Assembly (NCBI GenBank): GCA_024403335.1
Contig: JAKSSA010000005.1
Location: 1-64,000 of the forward strand
Origin: Lachnospiraceae bacterium
GTDB lineage: Bacteria > Bacillota > Clostridia > Lachnospirales > Lachnospiraceae
Direction of reading: 5' to 3'
Length of the DNA: 64,000 nt
Shown here: piece by piece, positions 25,907-35,839 of the stretch
How the letters are laid out: every line of letters starts with the position of its first letter
How positions within the stretch are numbered: the first letter of the stretch is position 1
The notes under the pieces: generated by a model
Database searches by the model: none
What the model was told of the DNA's origin: nothing
What the model saw: the letters and a program-made list of their open reading frames with translations, nothing else
Program-made: the position numbers and the translations under genes

Positions 25907-28669
25907 TTACTTAACAAACTCAATAACGCAAAATCTTCCGGGGAACTGTGTTTCGTCAACATTTGCTGCGTTTTCACCTGTAATATAAGATACTGCGCTT
26001 GCGCTGAAAGTATTATAGGTCTTGTAAGTTCCAAGATACTTCTGGCTGTTTGTACCAACCAATGTCTTAGCTTCTGCATTCCATGTAAAGATTTCATAAG
26101 GAGTTTCTGTGATTGCGATATATCCCTTGCCTTCTGTCAAGTCGATATACATCTTCTTTTCTCCATCCATGAAGAACATTCTGTATCCACCATCAACAAC
26201 CTCTTCGATGGTAACCTTTACTGCCTTTGAAAGCTTATCTGTTGTTGCAAGATAGTTGCCTGACATTTCGCCTGCAAAGTATAAAACTTCACCACGAAGG
26301 TTCTGGAAAATAGTAAAGAGATAACTCTTACCTGCTTCAATTGCTTCTGTAGCAACAGGTGCTACTTCTTCAACTGTAACCTTAACAAGTCTTGAAGGGA
26401 ACTGTGTTGCATCTACGCTTGAAGCATTTTCGCCTGTAATATAAGATACTGCACTTGCACTGAAGGTATTGTAGGTCTTATAAGTTCCAAGATACTTCTG
26501 GCTGTTTACACCAACTAATGTCTTAGCTTCTTCATTCCATGTAAATACTTCATAAGGAGTTTCTGTAATTGCGATATATCCCTTGCCCTCTGTCAAGTCA
26601 ATATACATCTTCTTTTCTCCATCCATGAAGAACAATCTGTATCCGCCTTCAACTTCTTCTACCTGTACATCAACAGCCTTGTCAACCTTATCAGTTGTTG
26701 CAAGATACTTGCCATCTGAAGTCATCTCGCCTGAGAAGTATAATACTTCACCACGAAGATTCTGGAAAATAACATACTTGTAGTTTTCACCAACTACAGG
26801 AACATCCTGAATGTTATTCTTCAAAGCTGCAGGAGCAAGCTTGCAAAGTCTTGAAGGGAACTGTGTTGCATCTACGCTTGAAGCATTTTCGCCTGTAATA
26901 TAAGATACTGCACTTGCACTGAAGGTATTGTAGGTCTTATAAGTTCCAAGATACTTCTGGCTGTTTACACCAACTAATGTCTTAGCTTCTTCATTCCATG
27001 TAAATACTTCATAAGGAGTTTCTGTTAATGCGATGTATCCCTTACCTTCTGTTAAGTCGATATACATCTTTGTTCCTTCCTTCGTGAAGAACAATCTGAA
27101 TCCGCCTTCAACTTCTTCTACCTGTACATCAACAGCCTTGTTAGCCTTATCTGTTGTAGCAAGATACTTGCCATCTGAAGTCATTTCGCCTGAGAAGTAT
27201 AATACTTCACCGCGAAGATTCTGGAAAATAACATACTTGTAGCTTTCACCAACAACAGGAGCTTCTACTGCCTTTGCAACATACAAATCTGTTGCAGCTG
27301 CATCAACGCTTACGGTAATAGTCTTTGTTTCTGTTACATCACCACAAACAGCAGTAACTGTAAGTGTAATTGTTGTTGCTTCTTCAGGTAATGTTACTGT
27401 GAGCTTGCCATCAGCCAAAGTAGCGCAAGCAGCTTCTTCCATTGCCCATGTAAAAGCAACATCCTTAAAGGTTGCACCTTCTGTTGCAAGTACTGTTGCA
27501 ACATCTTCTAAGATTTCGTAATCAACGATACCATCAAGTTCCTTAGCTACCTTTTCTGCTGCAGGAAGTTCAGGAAGTCTGTAATTGCTGAATGCATCAA
27601 CTGTTACAGGTGTCAAATAGAAAGCACCATCATATACACAAAGAACACCGGTAGCATCTACTAAGTAACCAAAGTTAGCTGCATGATTTGCCTTAAGTGT
27701 TTCCTGATCAGCCTTTACGATAGGACAAACTGATGAAGAAATTCTGATATATGACTTAAGACCACTTGCAAGCTTGAAATTGTAATAACCGCTTGAAGCA
27801 TCTTCATCAGCAACTTCAACACCCTTTACAGTTACAAGCATAGCCTGCTGTGCAACCAAATCAGCATCCTTCAATGAAGTAGCCTTTGCTGCTCTTTCTG
27901 TGTAATCAACAGGTTCTACTGTCTTAACAGTAGTATCAAGAATTTCTACAGAAGCATTCTTGATTTCATGTGTACCTGAATAAATATCCTTAACACCGGT
28001 AACTCTGATTGTATAACCTTCCTTGATACCAAGGTCAGCAGGGTCGTCAGTCATACCATATACATAGTAACCACCATCATTATCCTGCATATAAATACAG
28101 TTAGATGAATTACCCTTTGACTTACCGATTAATGCTGTAACAACACCCTTAACAACTACAGGCTGTTCAGCAGCTGCTGCAACATATTCAGCCCATGTAA
28201 ATTCCTTATATGCAGGAATTGAGTGAGCAAACTTGGTTTCAACTGAATTTCCGTTATCATCTGAAATCTTAACTTTCAAATCATAAGTAACTTCTTCAGC
28301 TGCTTTTTCATTTACATCAATAGTAACATAAGGATCACCAACAACTACATTAACGTCAGCTTTGTTTCCTGTCTTAACTTCAACAGTCCAGGTAAGATTA
28401 AACTTCTTGCCCTTCATTGTAAGTGTTCCTACTACATCATAGTCAGAAGGAGTAACAACTGATTTGTCCTTGTACATCTGACGGATGTAATCCTTAGCAT
28501 TTCCCAAATCGTCCATTGATGTGTCAACTGTCGGTACAGGAGTAGGAGTATTTACTGCTTCTGTAATTTCAGGAGTAGGAGTGGGTGTAGGTTCTGTTTC
28601 CTTTTCACCACACGCTACCAAACATAAACACATTGCAAGAACGAAGAGTAAAGAAATAAGTTTTTTCAT
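25907..28669 (-). CDS. Large modular lipoprotein with three 153-residue repeats
   Basis: About 920 residues from the ATG at 28669 (GAGGGG seven bases upstream). Signal peptide with lipobox LVAC, then a PTPTPTPE linker. About residues 40-125: an Ig-like region; about 130-250: an OB-fold-like domain (KGVVTALIGKSKGN, VYGMTDDPADLGI) of the kind found in secreted nucleases; about 320-430: another Ig-like sandwich; from about 440: three modules of about 153 residues, each starting YKYVIFQNLRGEVLYFSGEM-like and ending NTFSASAVSYITGENA. Outer-surface lipoprotein; ligand unknown. It lies just downstream of the nuclease lipoprotein and has its own palindrome upstream. Confidence 0.8.
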   Translation of the reverse strand: MKKLISLLFVLAMCLCLVACGEKETEPTPTPTPEITEAVNTPTPVPTVDTSMDDLGNAKDYIRQMYKDKSVVTPSDYDVVGTLTMKGKKFNLTWTVEVKTGNKADVNVVVGDPYVTIDVNEKAAEEVTYDLKVKISDDNGNSVETKFAHSIPAYKEFTWAEYVAAAAEQPVVVKGVVTALIGKSKGNSSNCIYMQDNDGGYYVYGMTDDPADLGIKEGYTIRVTGVKDIYSGTHEIKNASVEILDTTVKTVEPVDYTERAAKATSLKDADLVAQQAMLVTVKGVEVADEDASSGYYNFKLASGLKSYIRISSSVCPIVKADQETLKANHAANFGYLVDATGVLCVYDGAFYLTPVTVDAFSNYRLPELPAAEKVAKELDGIVDYEILEDVATVLATEGATFKDVAFTWAMEEAACATLADGKLTVTLPEEATTITLTVTAVCGDVTETKTITVSVDAAATDLYVAKAVEAPVVGESYKYVIFQNLRGEVLYFSGEMTSDGKYLATTDKANKAVDVQVEEVEGGFRLFFTKEGTKMYIDLTEGKGYIALTETPYEVFTWNEEAKTLVGVNSQKYLGTYKTYNTFSASAVSYITGENASSVDATQFPSRLCKLAPAALKNNIQDVPVVGENYKYVIFQNLRGEVLYFSGEMTSDGKYLATTDKVDKAVDVQVEEVEGGYRLFFMDGEKKMYIDLTEGKGYIAITETPYEVFTWNEEAKTLVGVNSQKYLGTYKTYNTFSASAVSYITGENASSVDATQFPSRLVKVTVEEVAPVATEAIEAGKSYLFTIFQNLRGEVLYFAGEMSGNYLATTDKLSKAVKVTIEEVVDGGYRMFFMDGEKKMYIDLTEGKGYIAITETPYEIFTWNAEAKTLVGTNSQKYLGTYKTYNTFSASAVSYITGENAANVDETQFPGRFCVIEFVK
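25910..27258. repeat. Three 459-bp direct repeats inside the modular lipoprotein gene
   Basis: The marker TTCTGGAAAA recurs at 26301, 26760 and 27219, exactly 459 bases (153 codons) apart. Copies 2 and 3 are nearly identical at the DNA level over long stretches; copy 1, at the C-terminus, has a small deletion and more substitutions. Copy number could change by recombination without breaking the frame. Confidence 0.9.
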
Positions 28670-28691
28670 TTTTCTGCCCCTCTTTTCTTTC

Positions 28692-28707
28692 TGTCGCATA
28701 TGCGACA
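28692..28707. promoter_or_regulatory. Perfect 16-bp palindrome TGTCGCATATGCGACA (candidate operator)
   Basis: It lies 23 bases upstream of the modular lipoprotein ATG, between a weak promoter (TTGACT at 28745-28750, 18-base spacer, AAAATA at 28721-28726) and the ribosome site. The same core occurs at 41897-41910 in front of the BMP lipoprotein, also just downstream of a -10 box. This suits a repressor that blocks leaving polymerase. The regulator is not identified. Confidence 0.6.
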
Positions 28708-28770
28708 ATAAATGTTTCATTATTTTCATTGATCTGTCTTACACAGTCAAAAAATAATCTGATAATAATA

Positions 28771-30183
28771 CTATCGATTTACAATAATATCATCATATGA
28801 CAAAACTTTAATCTGATAATATCCCTTAAAGCAGTCAACAATACCATAAACAGTAATGTTTCTTCCAAGGAATTCATCTTCTGTAACTAAATTTCCTTTT
28901 TTGTCATACATAACAATTGTTCTGATTTCAATCGGATTTCCATCCTGCTCGCAGTACATCGTTAAAGCGCCGAAGCTTGAGCTGTCTTCATTGGTATTAG
29001 GCTCAATTCTGAGAACATCCAGATTTTCAAGAACTACTGTTGTATTCATGGCAAGTCTTGAATATTTGAAATACTTGTCGCCATCTTCAGTCTCAACAAC
29101 TATCTGTCCGTTATTGAAAGTATAAGCATCGATATTTCTGAATGAGGCCTTGTTTCCTTCACTTATCTTTTGGATATTTGAAGGATCATTAGGCTTCATC
29201 TGACGATAGGTCAAGCCTGAAACCTGATATTCACCGCTTGTTTCATATTTAGAAACTGTACCAACAATTCTTGATCTGTTACCTACTGAAAGAATATCAA
29301 GTCCTGAACCAGTAAGACTGAAACCATAATAAACATATATTCCGTAGTACATATCACTGTCAGCGTCATATTCTTCAACATAAACGCCGTTACCGCTCGC
29401 TCTTGTTATAACTCCTTCAAAAGCAACCTTCATTCCGCTGTAATCTTCAACATTCATTCTCAACTCTTTCAGGTCAAGTTCGATTGCATCACCATAGAAG
29501 AAATCAGGATCCTTTTCTCCGGAATAAATATTAAGCTTGTTATCTCTTGCATTCTGTATAGCTGACATACAAACACTGCCGTATCTGTTATTAGCTGAAT
29601 TTGATGCTATAGCTAAACCATTCTGCAAAATTTCAATGTTCAAATTACGATAATCTTCAGTTTCACTTGTTCTGTACCATACCCAGACAAGATAACGTCC
29701 ACCTGTCGAGTCAACATTCCAATTCTCATCATCTGATTCAAGCACAATTGATGTAGCGTTCTTCAAGATTTCTTTTGTAAAATTTGAAGCTTTCTTTCCC
29801 CATGCTTCAATTTTACCTGTTGATTCAGGGGTATTAATACCTAAAAATCTTGCTTTTAAAACATCTGTCCCAATCTGATCTCTTGGAATATTGAAATGAA
29901 CTGTATCACCATCTACATACTGTTTAACAGTAACCTGCTGTTTCTTTGAAGAAGTAAACATATCAAGCTTAAGCTCACCTGCATAATCTTTATAAACAGG
30001 AGGTTTTGTAGGAACCGGTGTATCAGTTACCAAAGCATCATTAGTCTCAGAATTATCAGCTTTTTCTGAAACTTCATTTTTCTGTTCTGCTTCAGTATTA
30101 TTCTTATTTTCATCTCCACACGCTGTAAGGGCCAATGCAAGCATCAGCCCTAAAGCGATTAATAATAACTTATATTTCTTCAT
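28771..30183 (-). CDS. Secreted staphylococcal-nuclease-like lipoprotein
   Basis: 470 residues: signal peptide with lipobox LTAC, a Thr/Pro linker, then an SNase (thermonuclease) fold at about residues 80-215: VDGDTVHF, ARFLGINTPES, and LVWVWY with downstream LNIEILQNGLA. The DGDT Asp, the Asp/Glu pair and Arg positions of the family are largely present, so it may be active on DNA or RNA outside the cell. The C-terminal half contains two OB-like segments (about 240-330 and 380-470). It starts 14 bases after the ABC binding-protein gene, so the nuclease is cotranscribed with an importer. Possible role: nucleic-acid scavenging. Confidence 0.83.
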   Translation of the reverse strand: MKKYKLLLIALGLMLALALTACGDENKNNTEAEQKNEVSEKADNSETNDALVTDTPVPTKPPVYKDYAGELKLDMFTSSKKQQVTVKQYVDGDTVHFNIPRDQIGTDVLKARFLGINTPESTGKIEAWGKKASNFTKEILKNATSIVLESDDENWNVDSTGGRYLVWVWYRTSETEDYRNLNIEILQNGLAIASNSANNRYGSVCMSAIQNARDNKLNIYSGEKDPDFFYGDAIELDLKELRMNVEDYSGMKVAFEGVITRASGNGVYVEEYDADSDMYYGIYVYYGFSLTGSGLDILSVGNRSRIVGTVSKYETSGEYQVSGLTYRQMKPNDPSNIQKISEGNKASFRNIDAYTFNNGQIVVETEDGDKYFKYSRLAMNTTVVLENLDVLRIEPNTNEDSSSFGALTMYCEQDGNPIEIRTIVMYDKKGNLVTEDEFLGRNITVYGIVDCFKGYYQIKVLSYDDIIVNR

Positions 30184-30197
30184 ATAAATCCAAACAA

Positions 30198-31700
30198 TTA
30201 GCCGTTATATTCACATTCATCAATTGCATCTTCAAATGCTTCTTCAATCATTGAAGCAGCATCCTTTGTTTCAGCAGCAAGACACTTTGCAAGTAATGCA
30301 CCAACCTGCTGACGCGCTGTTGATGAACCGTTAAATGCAGGTGATGTATAATAAGCATCAACCTGGCTCATACAAACCTTAGCTGACAATGCTGTAACAT
30401 ACTTTCCGCCATCAGCCTGGTTAAGGAATGCCTTGTAAGCTTCATTTTCAGCTACGCTCTGTAATACAGGAACATAACCTGAAGCGATTGAGAATTCAGC
30501 CTGGAATTCTACGCTTGTTGTTAAGAACTTAACAAATAACCATGAAGCAACAACTTCCTGTGCTGAATGCTTTCCAGCGAAGATACATACTGAAGGTCCC
30601 TGTGAGATAACCTTTCTGTTATTTGCATCTGCCTGAGGAATTGTAGCAATACCTACTTCAAAAGGATAATTTCCGTTTGTGTCTGCTGCAGGTCTCTGAT
30701 GTGAAGCACCTGCTGAAGAACCGATTGACATATAACTTCTTGTGCCTGATTCAGCAATGAAAAGGCCTGAAGTATAGGTTCCATAAAGTGTCTGTGTTGT
30801 TAAAAGACCATCCTGATACCAGTTACGGAATCTTTCAACGAAATCTCTGTTTGTCTTGTTATTGAATAAGTAGTGGCTTCCATTAGCCTGTGTATAAGGG
30901 CTCTTTAACTGTTCACACATATTGATGAACCAGTTAGCTTCTGAGTCATATCCAAGAGGAATAGATTCAGGATCGATAGCTTTAATCTTCTTGCAAACTT
31001 CTTCCATTTCATCCCATGTTGTAGGAACCTTAAGGCCGTTTGCATCAAAGAAAGTCTTGTTATAGTAAAGAACTTCTGTTGACTTTGAGAAAGGTAATGA
31101 ATACATTAAACCATCACCGAACTGTCTGCCTTCGTTGTAATAACCCTGAACAAAGTCTGCCTTCTGCTCATCTGTTAAACCGATAATTTCCTTGCTTCCA
31201 TCAGCTCTTGTTACTTCAATCTTTGAATTGATAAGATTGTCAAGTGCAGCAACAGCGCCTGTCATGTTATAAGCTGCAACATGGTCAGGATAGTTATAAG
31301 CGATGTTAGGTGAATCTTCAACTGTAAGCATTGTAGAAATCTGGCTCTTAACATCATCATATCCGCCAACCTGTTCAGATTCAATGTGGATATTAGGATA
31401 GAGCTGATTGAATTCTTCAATATAAATATTAAGAACATCAGTTAAATTAGATCCCATAGTATGATAGAATCTGAGTGTAACCTCTGATCCGTCATAGCCT
31501 ACAGCCGGTACATCAAAGTTAGGCTTTGCTGTAGGAGTTTCAGGAATAACTACATCGTTATTTCCATTGTTTGTAGTCTGATTTGCAGACTGCTGTGTGC
31601 CCTGATTGGTTGTTGTACCATTATTATCTTCTCCGCAAGCTGCGAATGAAGAAATAATCAATGCTGCAACCATCAATAATGCAACGATTTTCTTTTTCAT
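30198..31700 (-). CDS. ABC transporter substrate-binding lipoprotein (family 1, sugar type)
   Basis: 500 residues with signal peptide and lipobox FAAC, then an Asn/Thr-rich spacer and a two-lobed extracellular binding fold of the UgpB/MalE class (YHTMGSNLTDVLNIYIEEFNQLYPNIHIE; NAYKAFL hinge region). It binds a solute, probably a sugar or glycerol-phosphodiester-like molecule, and delivers it to the two permeases encoded upstream. AAAGAAAGGAAAAAG precedes the ATG. The downstream nuclease and OB-domain lipoproteins suggest the ligand might instead be a nucleic-acid breakdown product. Confidence 0.88.
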   Translation of the reverse strand: MKKKIVALLMVAALIISSFAACGEDNNGTTTNQGTQQSANQTTNNGNNDVVIPETPTAKPNFDVPAVGYDGSEVTLRFYHTMGSNLTDVLNIYIEEFNQLYPNIHIESEQVGGYDDVKSQISTMLTVEDSPNIAYNYPDHVAAYNMTGAVAALDNLINSKIEVTRADGSKEIIGLTDEQKADFVQGYYNEGRQFGDGLMYSLPFSKSTEVLYYNKTFFDANGLKVPTTWDEMEEVCKKIKAIDPESIPLGYDSEANWFINMCEQLKSPYTQANGSHYLFNNKTNRDFVERFRNWYQDGLLTTQTLYGTYTSGLFIAESGTRSYMSIGSSAGASHQRPAADTNGNYPFEVGIATIPQADANNRKVISQGPSVCIFAGKHSAQEVVASWLFVKFLTTSVEFQAEFSIASGYVPVLQSVAENEAYKAFLNQADGGKYVTALSAKVCMSQVDAYYTSPAFNGSSTARQQVGALLAKCLAAETKDAASMIEEAFEDAIDECEYNG

Positions 31701-31760
31701 CTTTCTTTTTCCTTTCTTTAGTTGGTAAATATTATGATTTTACGAACTTCTTTATCACTT

Positions 31761-31822
31761 AAGTATTTACAAATACTATGTAAACACCATAAAAACACTG
31801 AGTAAATACTTGGTAAATACTT
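31761..31822 (-). promoter_or_regulatory. Stem-loop between permease and binding-protein genes
   Basis: AAGTATTTAC (31761-31770) pairs with GTAAATACTT at 31802-31811 or the duplicate at 31813-31822. No U-run follows on the minus strand. Such intercistronic hairpins often stabilise the binding-protein mRNA and set its higher level. Confidence 0.45.
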
Positions 31823-31825
31823 TGT

Positions 31826-32818
31826 TTAGCCTTTGATACCTGATCTTGAAACGCCCTTCATAATGTATTTTCTCAAGAATACGAATACGAGGAACAAAGG
31901 GAAAGATACAAGTGCAACAGCGGCCATCTGCTGAGGATAATTTACATCACCTGTTGTTTCAGTAAATGCATTACGCAAACCGTTTGTAATAAGACGGTGC
32001 TTTTCATCATTTGCAACAAGTCGTGGCCAGATATATGAGTTCCATGCACCCATCATCTTCAAAATCGTAATAGAAATCAATGTAGGAAGTGCCAAAGGAA
32101 TCATTACTCTCCAAAGATACTTTAAGTCGCTTGTACCATCAACTTTAGCAGCAAGGTAAAGCTCGTTAGGAATCTGAAGGAAATTCTGTCTTAAAAGATA
32201 AATATAGAATACACTTACAAGGAAAGGAATAATCAAAACCCTGTATGTATTTGTCCAACCCAAATTTGTTACTGTCTGATAATTGGTAATTGTAAACAAT
32301 TCACCGGGAATCATCATGGTTGCAAGCAAAGCTGCAAACAAAGTATTTTTACCCTTAAATTCAAGTCTTGCAAATGCAAATGCTGATAAAACAGTAATCA
32401 CAAGTGAAAGAATTGTTGAAACAATACCAACAATCATTGTGTTCTTAAACAAAACACCCAAACTTGCTGTGTTAAATGCATCTGCATAGTTATGAAGCAT
32501 AAGCTGTCTTGGCCAGAATGTCGGAACACTTAATCTGTATTCATCAAGTGTCTTCAAGGATGAAATAATCATCCAGTAAAACGGGAATAAAACGACAATA
32601 GCCATGATGCAAAGGAAAAGATAAAGGAATACCTGAACCATCACCTTCATCACCTTCTGGGTGATAACGACTCTGTTCATGTCCTTTTCTTTCATTGTTT
32701 TCTTTAATGCTTTAATTTCTACGCCTTCTGTTGCAAAAGCTTCATTCTCTACAGCACTCTTAATCTCCATTTTGTCATTCTGGAGTGTGCTGTTGTTCTT
32801 GGTCATATCATCTGCCAT
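31826..32818 (-). CDS. Carbohydrate-type ABC transporter permease (MalG/UgpE family)
   Basis: 330 residues with six membrane segments after a long charged cytoplasmic N-terminus (about 60 residues). The EAA loop is visible as LYLAAKVDGTSDLKYLWRVMIPLALP near residue 220. It starts 12 bases after the partner permease, with GGAGGTG upstream. The C-terminus RSGIKG is typical of this family. Confidence 0.93.
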   Translation of the reverse strand: MADDMTKNNSTLQNDKMEIKSAVENEAFATEGVEIKALKKTMKEKDMNRVVITQKVMKVMVQVFLYLFLCIMAIVVLFPFYWMIISSLKTLDEYRLSVPTFWPRQLMLHNYADAFNTASLGVLFKNTMIVGIVSTILSLVITVLSAFAFARLEFKGKNTLFAALLATMMIPGELFTITNYQTVTNLGWTNTYRVLIIPFLVSVFYIYLLRQNFLQIPNELYLAAKVDGTSDLKYLWRVMIPLALPTLISITILKMMGAWNSYIWPRLVANDEKHRLITNGLRNAFTETTGDVNYPQQMAAVALVSFPLFLVFVFLRKYIMKGVSRSGIKG

Positions 32819-32830
32819 TTCGCACCTCCA

Positions 32831-33778
32831 TTATGCATAATGTACTCTCTTCTTACCAACATAAAGGTTGATGAGAGTTACTATAAGAATAATACCGAAA
32901 AGAATCAATGCAGCTGCTGAAGCACGGCCCTGGTTATTTGTTGACAAGGAGTCATAAATAAATCCAACCATTGTATTAAGTCGCTTAGAATCATCTGCAG
33001 GGCCCATCTTCTCACCGAATATACCTACGATACTTGTATATTCCTTGAAACCACCGATAAATCCTGTGATGATTACATATGCAAGCATAGGGGAAAGAAG
33101 GGGAACTGTAATACGCCAGAAAACACGAATACGTCTTGTTCCGTCAACCTTTGCTGCATCATAATACTGCTTGTTTATACTCTGAAGACCACCCAATAAG
33201 ATAAGAATCTTAAAAGGTAATGCATTCCATACAATATAAACTGTCATTACTGTCATATTAGCTACATAAGATGAACCGGCATTAATCCAGTTAATCTTTT
33301 CGCCACCAAAGAACATAATAACATTATTGATAATACCTGCTGTCTGAACCAACTCATTTGATGTGCCAAGGAATGATCCTACAATGTTAAACATTGCTGC
33401 GAAAACCATACCGATAGCGATAGAGTTAGTTACATAAGGCAGGAAGAAAATTGTCTGTAAGGCCTTCTGAAAAACCTTAATTGAATTCAAACATACCGCA
33501 ATAATAAGTGCTAAGAATGTTGAAATAGGTACTGTAAGAACACAAAGAAGAATTGTATTCTTAAGGCACTGGGTAAACTTCTTGTACTTAACAACCTTGG
33601 TAAAGTTTTCAATACCAAAGTTAAAAGTAGCACCACCTACTGCCTCAAGTCCCTTATAACCGTTCAAAAATGCCATTCTTACGGTGCTTATGATAGGCCA
33701 CACCGTAAAAACAGGCAAAAGGATAATGGCGGGTGCTAAATATATCCACGCCTTCCATTGCTGCTTACTGTCTACCAT
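32831..33778 (-). CDS. Carbohydrate-type ABC transporter permease (MalF/UgpA family)
   Basis: 315 residues, six membrane segments, EAA loop YYDAAKVDGTRRIRVFWRITVP near residue 210. It forms the heterodimeric channel with the next permease. It follows the ATPase gene by nine bases, with AGGGGTGACGC as ribosome site. Confidence 0.93.
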   Translation of the reverse strand: MVDSKQQWKAWIYLAPAIILLPVFTVWPIISTVRMAFLNGYKGLEAVGGATFNFGIENFTKVVKYKKFTQCLKNTILLCVLTVPISTFLALIIAVCLNSIKVFQKALQTIFFLPYVTNSIAIGMVFAAMFNIVGSFLGTSNELVQTAGIINNVIMFFGGEKINWINAGSSYVANMTVMTVYIVWNALPFKILILLGGLQSINKQYYDAAKVDGTRRIRVFWRITVPLLSPMLAYVIITGFIGGFKEYTSIVGIFGEKMGPADDSKRLNTMVGFIYDSLSTNNQGRASAAALILFGIILIVTLINLYVGKKRVHYA

Positions 33779-33787
33779 GCGTCACCC

Positions 33788-34879
33788 CTAAAAATAAATT
33801 CTTTCTTCTGTTTCTGCATCAAATAAGAAAATCTTGTTAGGCTTGATATCGAAACTGATTGTCTTTGCATCTCGGTCTATCTTACTGTCTGCATCAATGA
33901 TAGAACGGATTGTAGGATTAGCGCTTGCAGGATTTGATGAAACGATTGAAACATCGCGTCCCATAACTTCTACGCTCAAAAGGTCATTTGTTAATACACC
34001 ATTAGGATTAAGAATGAAGCCTTCAGGACGAATTCCGACAAATACCTTTTTGTCTTCAAGCTTTACATCCATAACAGCATCTTTGCCAATATAAAGCTTT
34101 CCGTTCTTTACCTCGCCGTTAAATACGTTGATAGGAGGAGTTCCAAGGAACTTGGCAACGAAAAGATTTGTAGGATTATCATAAACATCCTGAGGAGCAC
34201 CAATCTGCTGAATAACACCAAGCTTCATAACAACGATCATATCTGAGATACTCATTGCTTCTTCCTGGTCATGTGTTACGAATACAGTAGTAATCTTTGT
34301 CTCTCTCTGAATACGTCTGATTTCTTCTCTTGTCTGAAGTCTGAGTCTTGCATCAAGGTTTGACAAAGGTTCGTCAAGGAGTAAAACCTTAGGCATCTTA
34401 ACTAACGCGCGGGCAATTGCAACTCTCTGCTGCTGACCACCTGACAACTCTGAAGGCTTTCTTTCAAGAAGCTCATCAATCTGTACAAGTCTTGCTGCTT
34501 CTCTTGCTCTTTCAATTCTTTCTTCCTTTGAAAGCTTGTCTGAACCCTTCAAGTTTTCAAGAGGGAACATAATATTCTGCTTAACTGTCATGTGAGGATA
34601 AAGAGCATAGTTCTGGAATACAAGACCTACGCCTCTGTTTTCAGGTGACAAATCAGAAACATCTTCTTCTCCAAAATAGATGTGTCCGCTTGACAGCTTC
34701 TGAAGACCACTAATCATATAAAGAGTGGTACTCTTTCCGCATCCTGAAGGTCCGAGAAGTCCAATAAGCTTTCCATCGGGGATTTCGAAATTAAAATTAT
34801 TAACTGCTACTACCTCTCCGCCGGCTTTTTTGTCTCTGCTCGGGAAAATTTTGGTTACATTTTCCAATACAACTTTCAT
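33788..34879 (-). CDS. ABC transporter ATP-binding protein (MalK/UgpC family) of the nuclease-linked importer
   Basis: 363 residues: Walker [10 protein letters not shown], signature LSGGQQQRVAIARA, Walker [10 protein letters not shown], switch His in VTHDQEEAM, and a C-terminal TOBE domain. It is the first gene of the operon ATPase-permease-permease-binding protein-nuclease lipoprotein. It is a paralogue of the stand-alone ATPase at 18486-19604 and presumably dedicated to this importer. Confidence 0.94.
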   Translation of the reverse strand: MKVVLENVTKIFPSRDKKAGGEVVAVNNFNFEIPDGKLIGLLGPSGCGKSTTLYMISGLQKLSSGHIYFGEEDVSDLSPENRGVGLVFQNYALYPHMTVKQNIMFPLENLKGSDKLSKEERIERAREAARLVQIDELLERKPSELSGGQQQRVAIARALVKMPKVLLLDEPLSNLDARLRLQTREEIRRIQRETKITTVFVTHDQEEAMSISDMIVVMKLGVIQQIGAPQDVYDNPTNLFVAKFLGTPPINVFNGEVKNGKLYIGKDAVMDVKLEDKKVFVGIRPEGFILNPNGVLTNDLLSVEVMGRDVSIVSSNPASANPTIRSIIDADSKIDRDAKTISFDIKPNKIFLFDAETEERIYF

Positions 34880-35003
34880 ACTAACCCATTCCTTTACCTT
34901 AGATTTTTTCCTTTATATTATGATATGAAGCTTTTTACATATCTAATTAACAACTTTTAGAACAAATAACAATATAAGTTATAACCCTTAAGCCACAGCC
35001 TAT

Positions 35004-35046
35004 AAAACTAATAGCCAACAAAACTAATAGTCAATAAAACTAATAG
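35004..35046. repeat. Three 16-bp repeats downstream of the RDD gene
   Basis: AAAACTAATAG recurs at 35004, 35020 and 35036, exactly 16 bases apart, in the gap between the RDD stop and the ABC ATPase gene. Minus-strand sequence near the RDD stop (GTTTATTGATAATCG) resembles the unit. Confidence 0.7.
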
Positions 35047-35080
35047 CCTATAAAACATCAGCCTGAAACCCAAACGATTA

Positions 35081-35839
35081 TCAATAAACAGAAACAGATG
35101 CCTTCTTTGCAGCAAGCTTTGCCTTATACTTAACCATCTCATCCTCTGTATCAAAAATGAGCTGGCTTGCCATATCAACAACTACTGTATTAGCAAGCAA
35201 ATCATGAATTGCAGAATTTGTCCTTGTTGTAATAACCAATATAATTTCAAGAACAATAATCGCTGCTATAATGACAGGTCCCACAATTCCAATGGTATTC
35301 AAAAATATCATCATAATTATCAAAGCAGGAACCATGGTTTCAATCGTATACTTGCCAATCAAGGTTCTGATTACAAGTGCCATGGTATTCATCTTTACGC
35401 CGTCAATTCGGCATACAGCCACACCAAAAATCTTTTTTCCAAGTGTCTGACCATTTTTCAGAAACATCGGAACTGCAAATTCCATAACTGCCATCCCAAG
35501 GAATATGCCAAAGGTTACAATTATCAGCATAAGATTAACAACCATGTTATATTCGTATATAGCTTCCTTATCAGAAATAAAATCATTATAAGCTTCCATG
35601 TAATGATCCATTTCTTCAGAAGTCATGGCCTCATAGCGTTCTTGGGTAAGCTGAAATTCAACATTATATTTTGTCTGATACTCTTCAAGCTTTGCTTCGT
35701 ATCGATCAGAATGTCCGTCATATCCTGTAAAAAATGAAATAATTGCTGCAAATCCGGCCGCAAAAACTGCACCTACAATCAAATCAAAAAGGTAAGCGGA
35801 TGCTCTTTTCCACATACCTGCTTTTTGAATATCTACCAT
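35081..35839 (-). CDS. RDD family membrane protein
   Basis: 252 residues with the RDD layout: a first helix preceded by the MWKRASAYLFDLIVGAVFA Arg-Asp signature, a long soluble loop (about residues 40-85, charged), then three further membrane segments with GKKIFGVAVCRIDG. The family's function is unsettled (some members affect Na+/H+ exchange). GGAGAGG precedes the ATG. It stands alone between two transporter operons. Confidence 0.85.
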   Translation of the reverse strand: MVDIQKAGMWKRASAYLFDLIVGAVFAAGFAAIISFFTGYDGHSDRYEAKLEEYQTKYNVEFQLTQERYEAMTSEEMDHYMEAYNDFISDKEAIYEYNMVVNLMLIIVTFGIFLGMAVMEFAVPMFLKNGQTLGKKIFGVAVCRIDGVKMNTMALVIRTLIGKYTIETMVPALIIMMIFLNTIGIVGPVIIAAIIVLEIILVITTRTNSAIHDLLANTVVVDMASQLIFDTEDEMVKYKAKLAAKKASVSVY

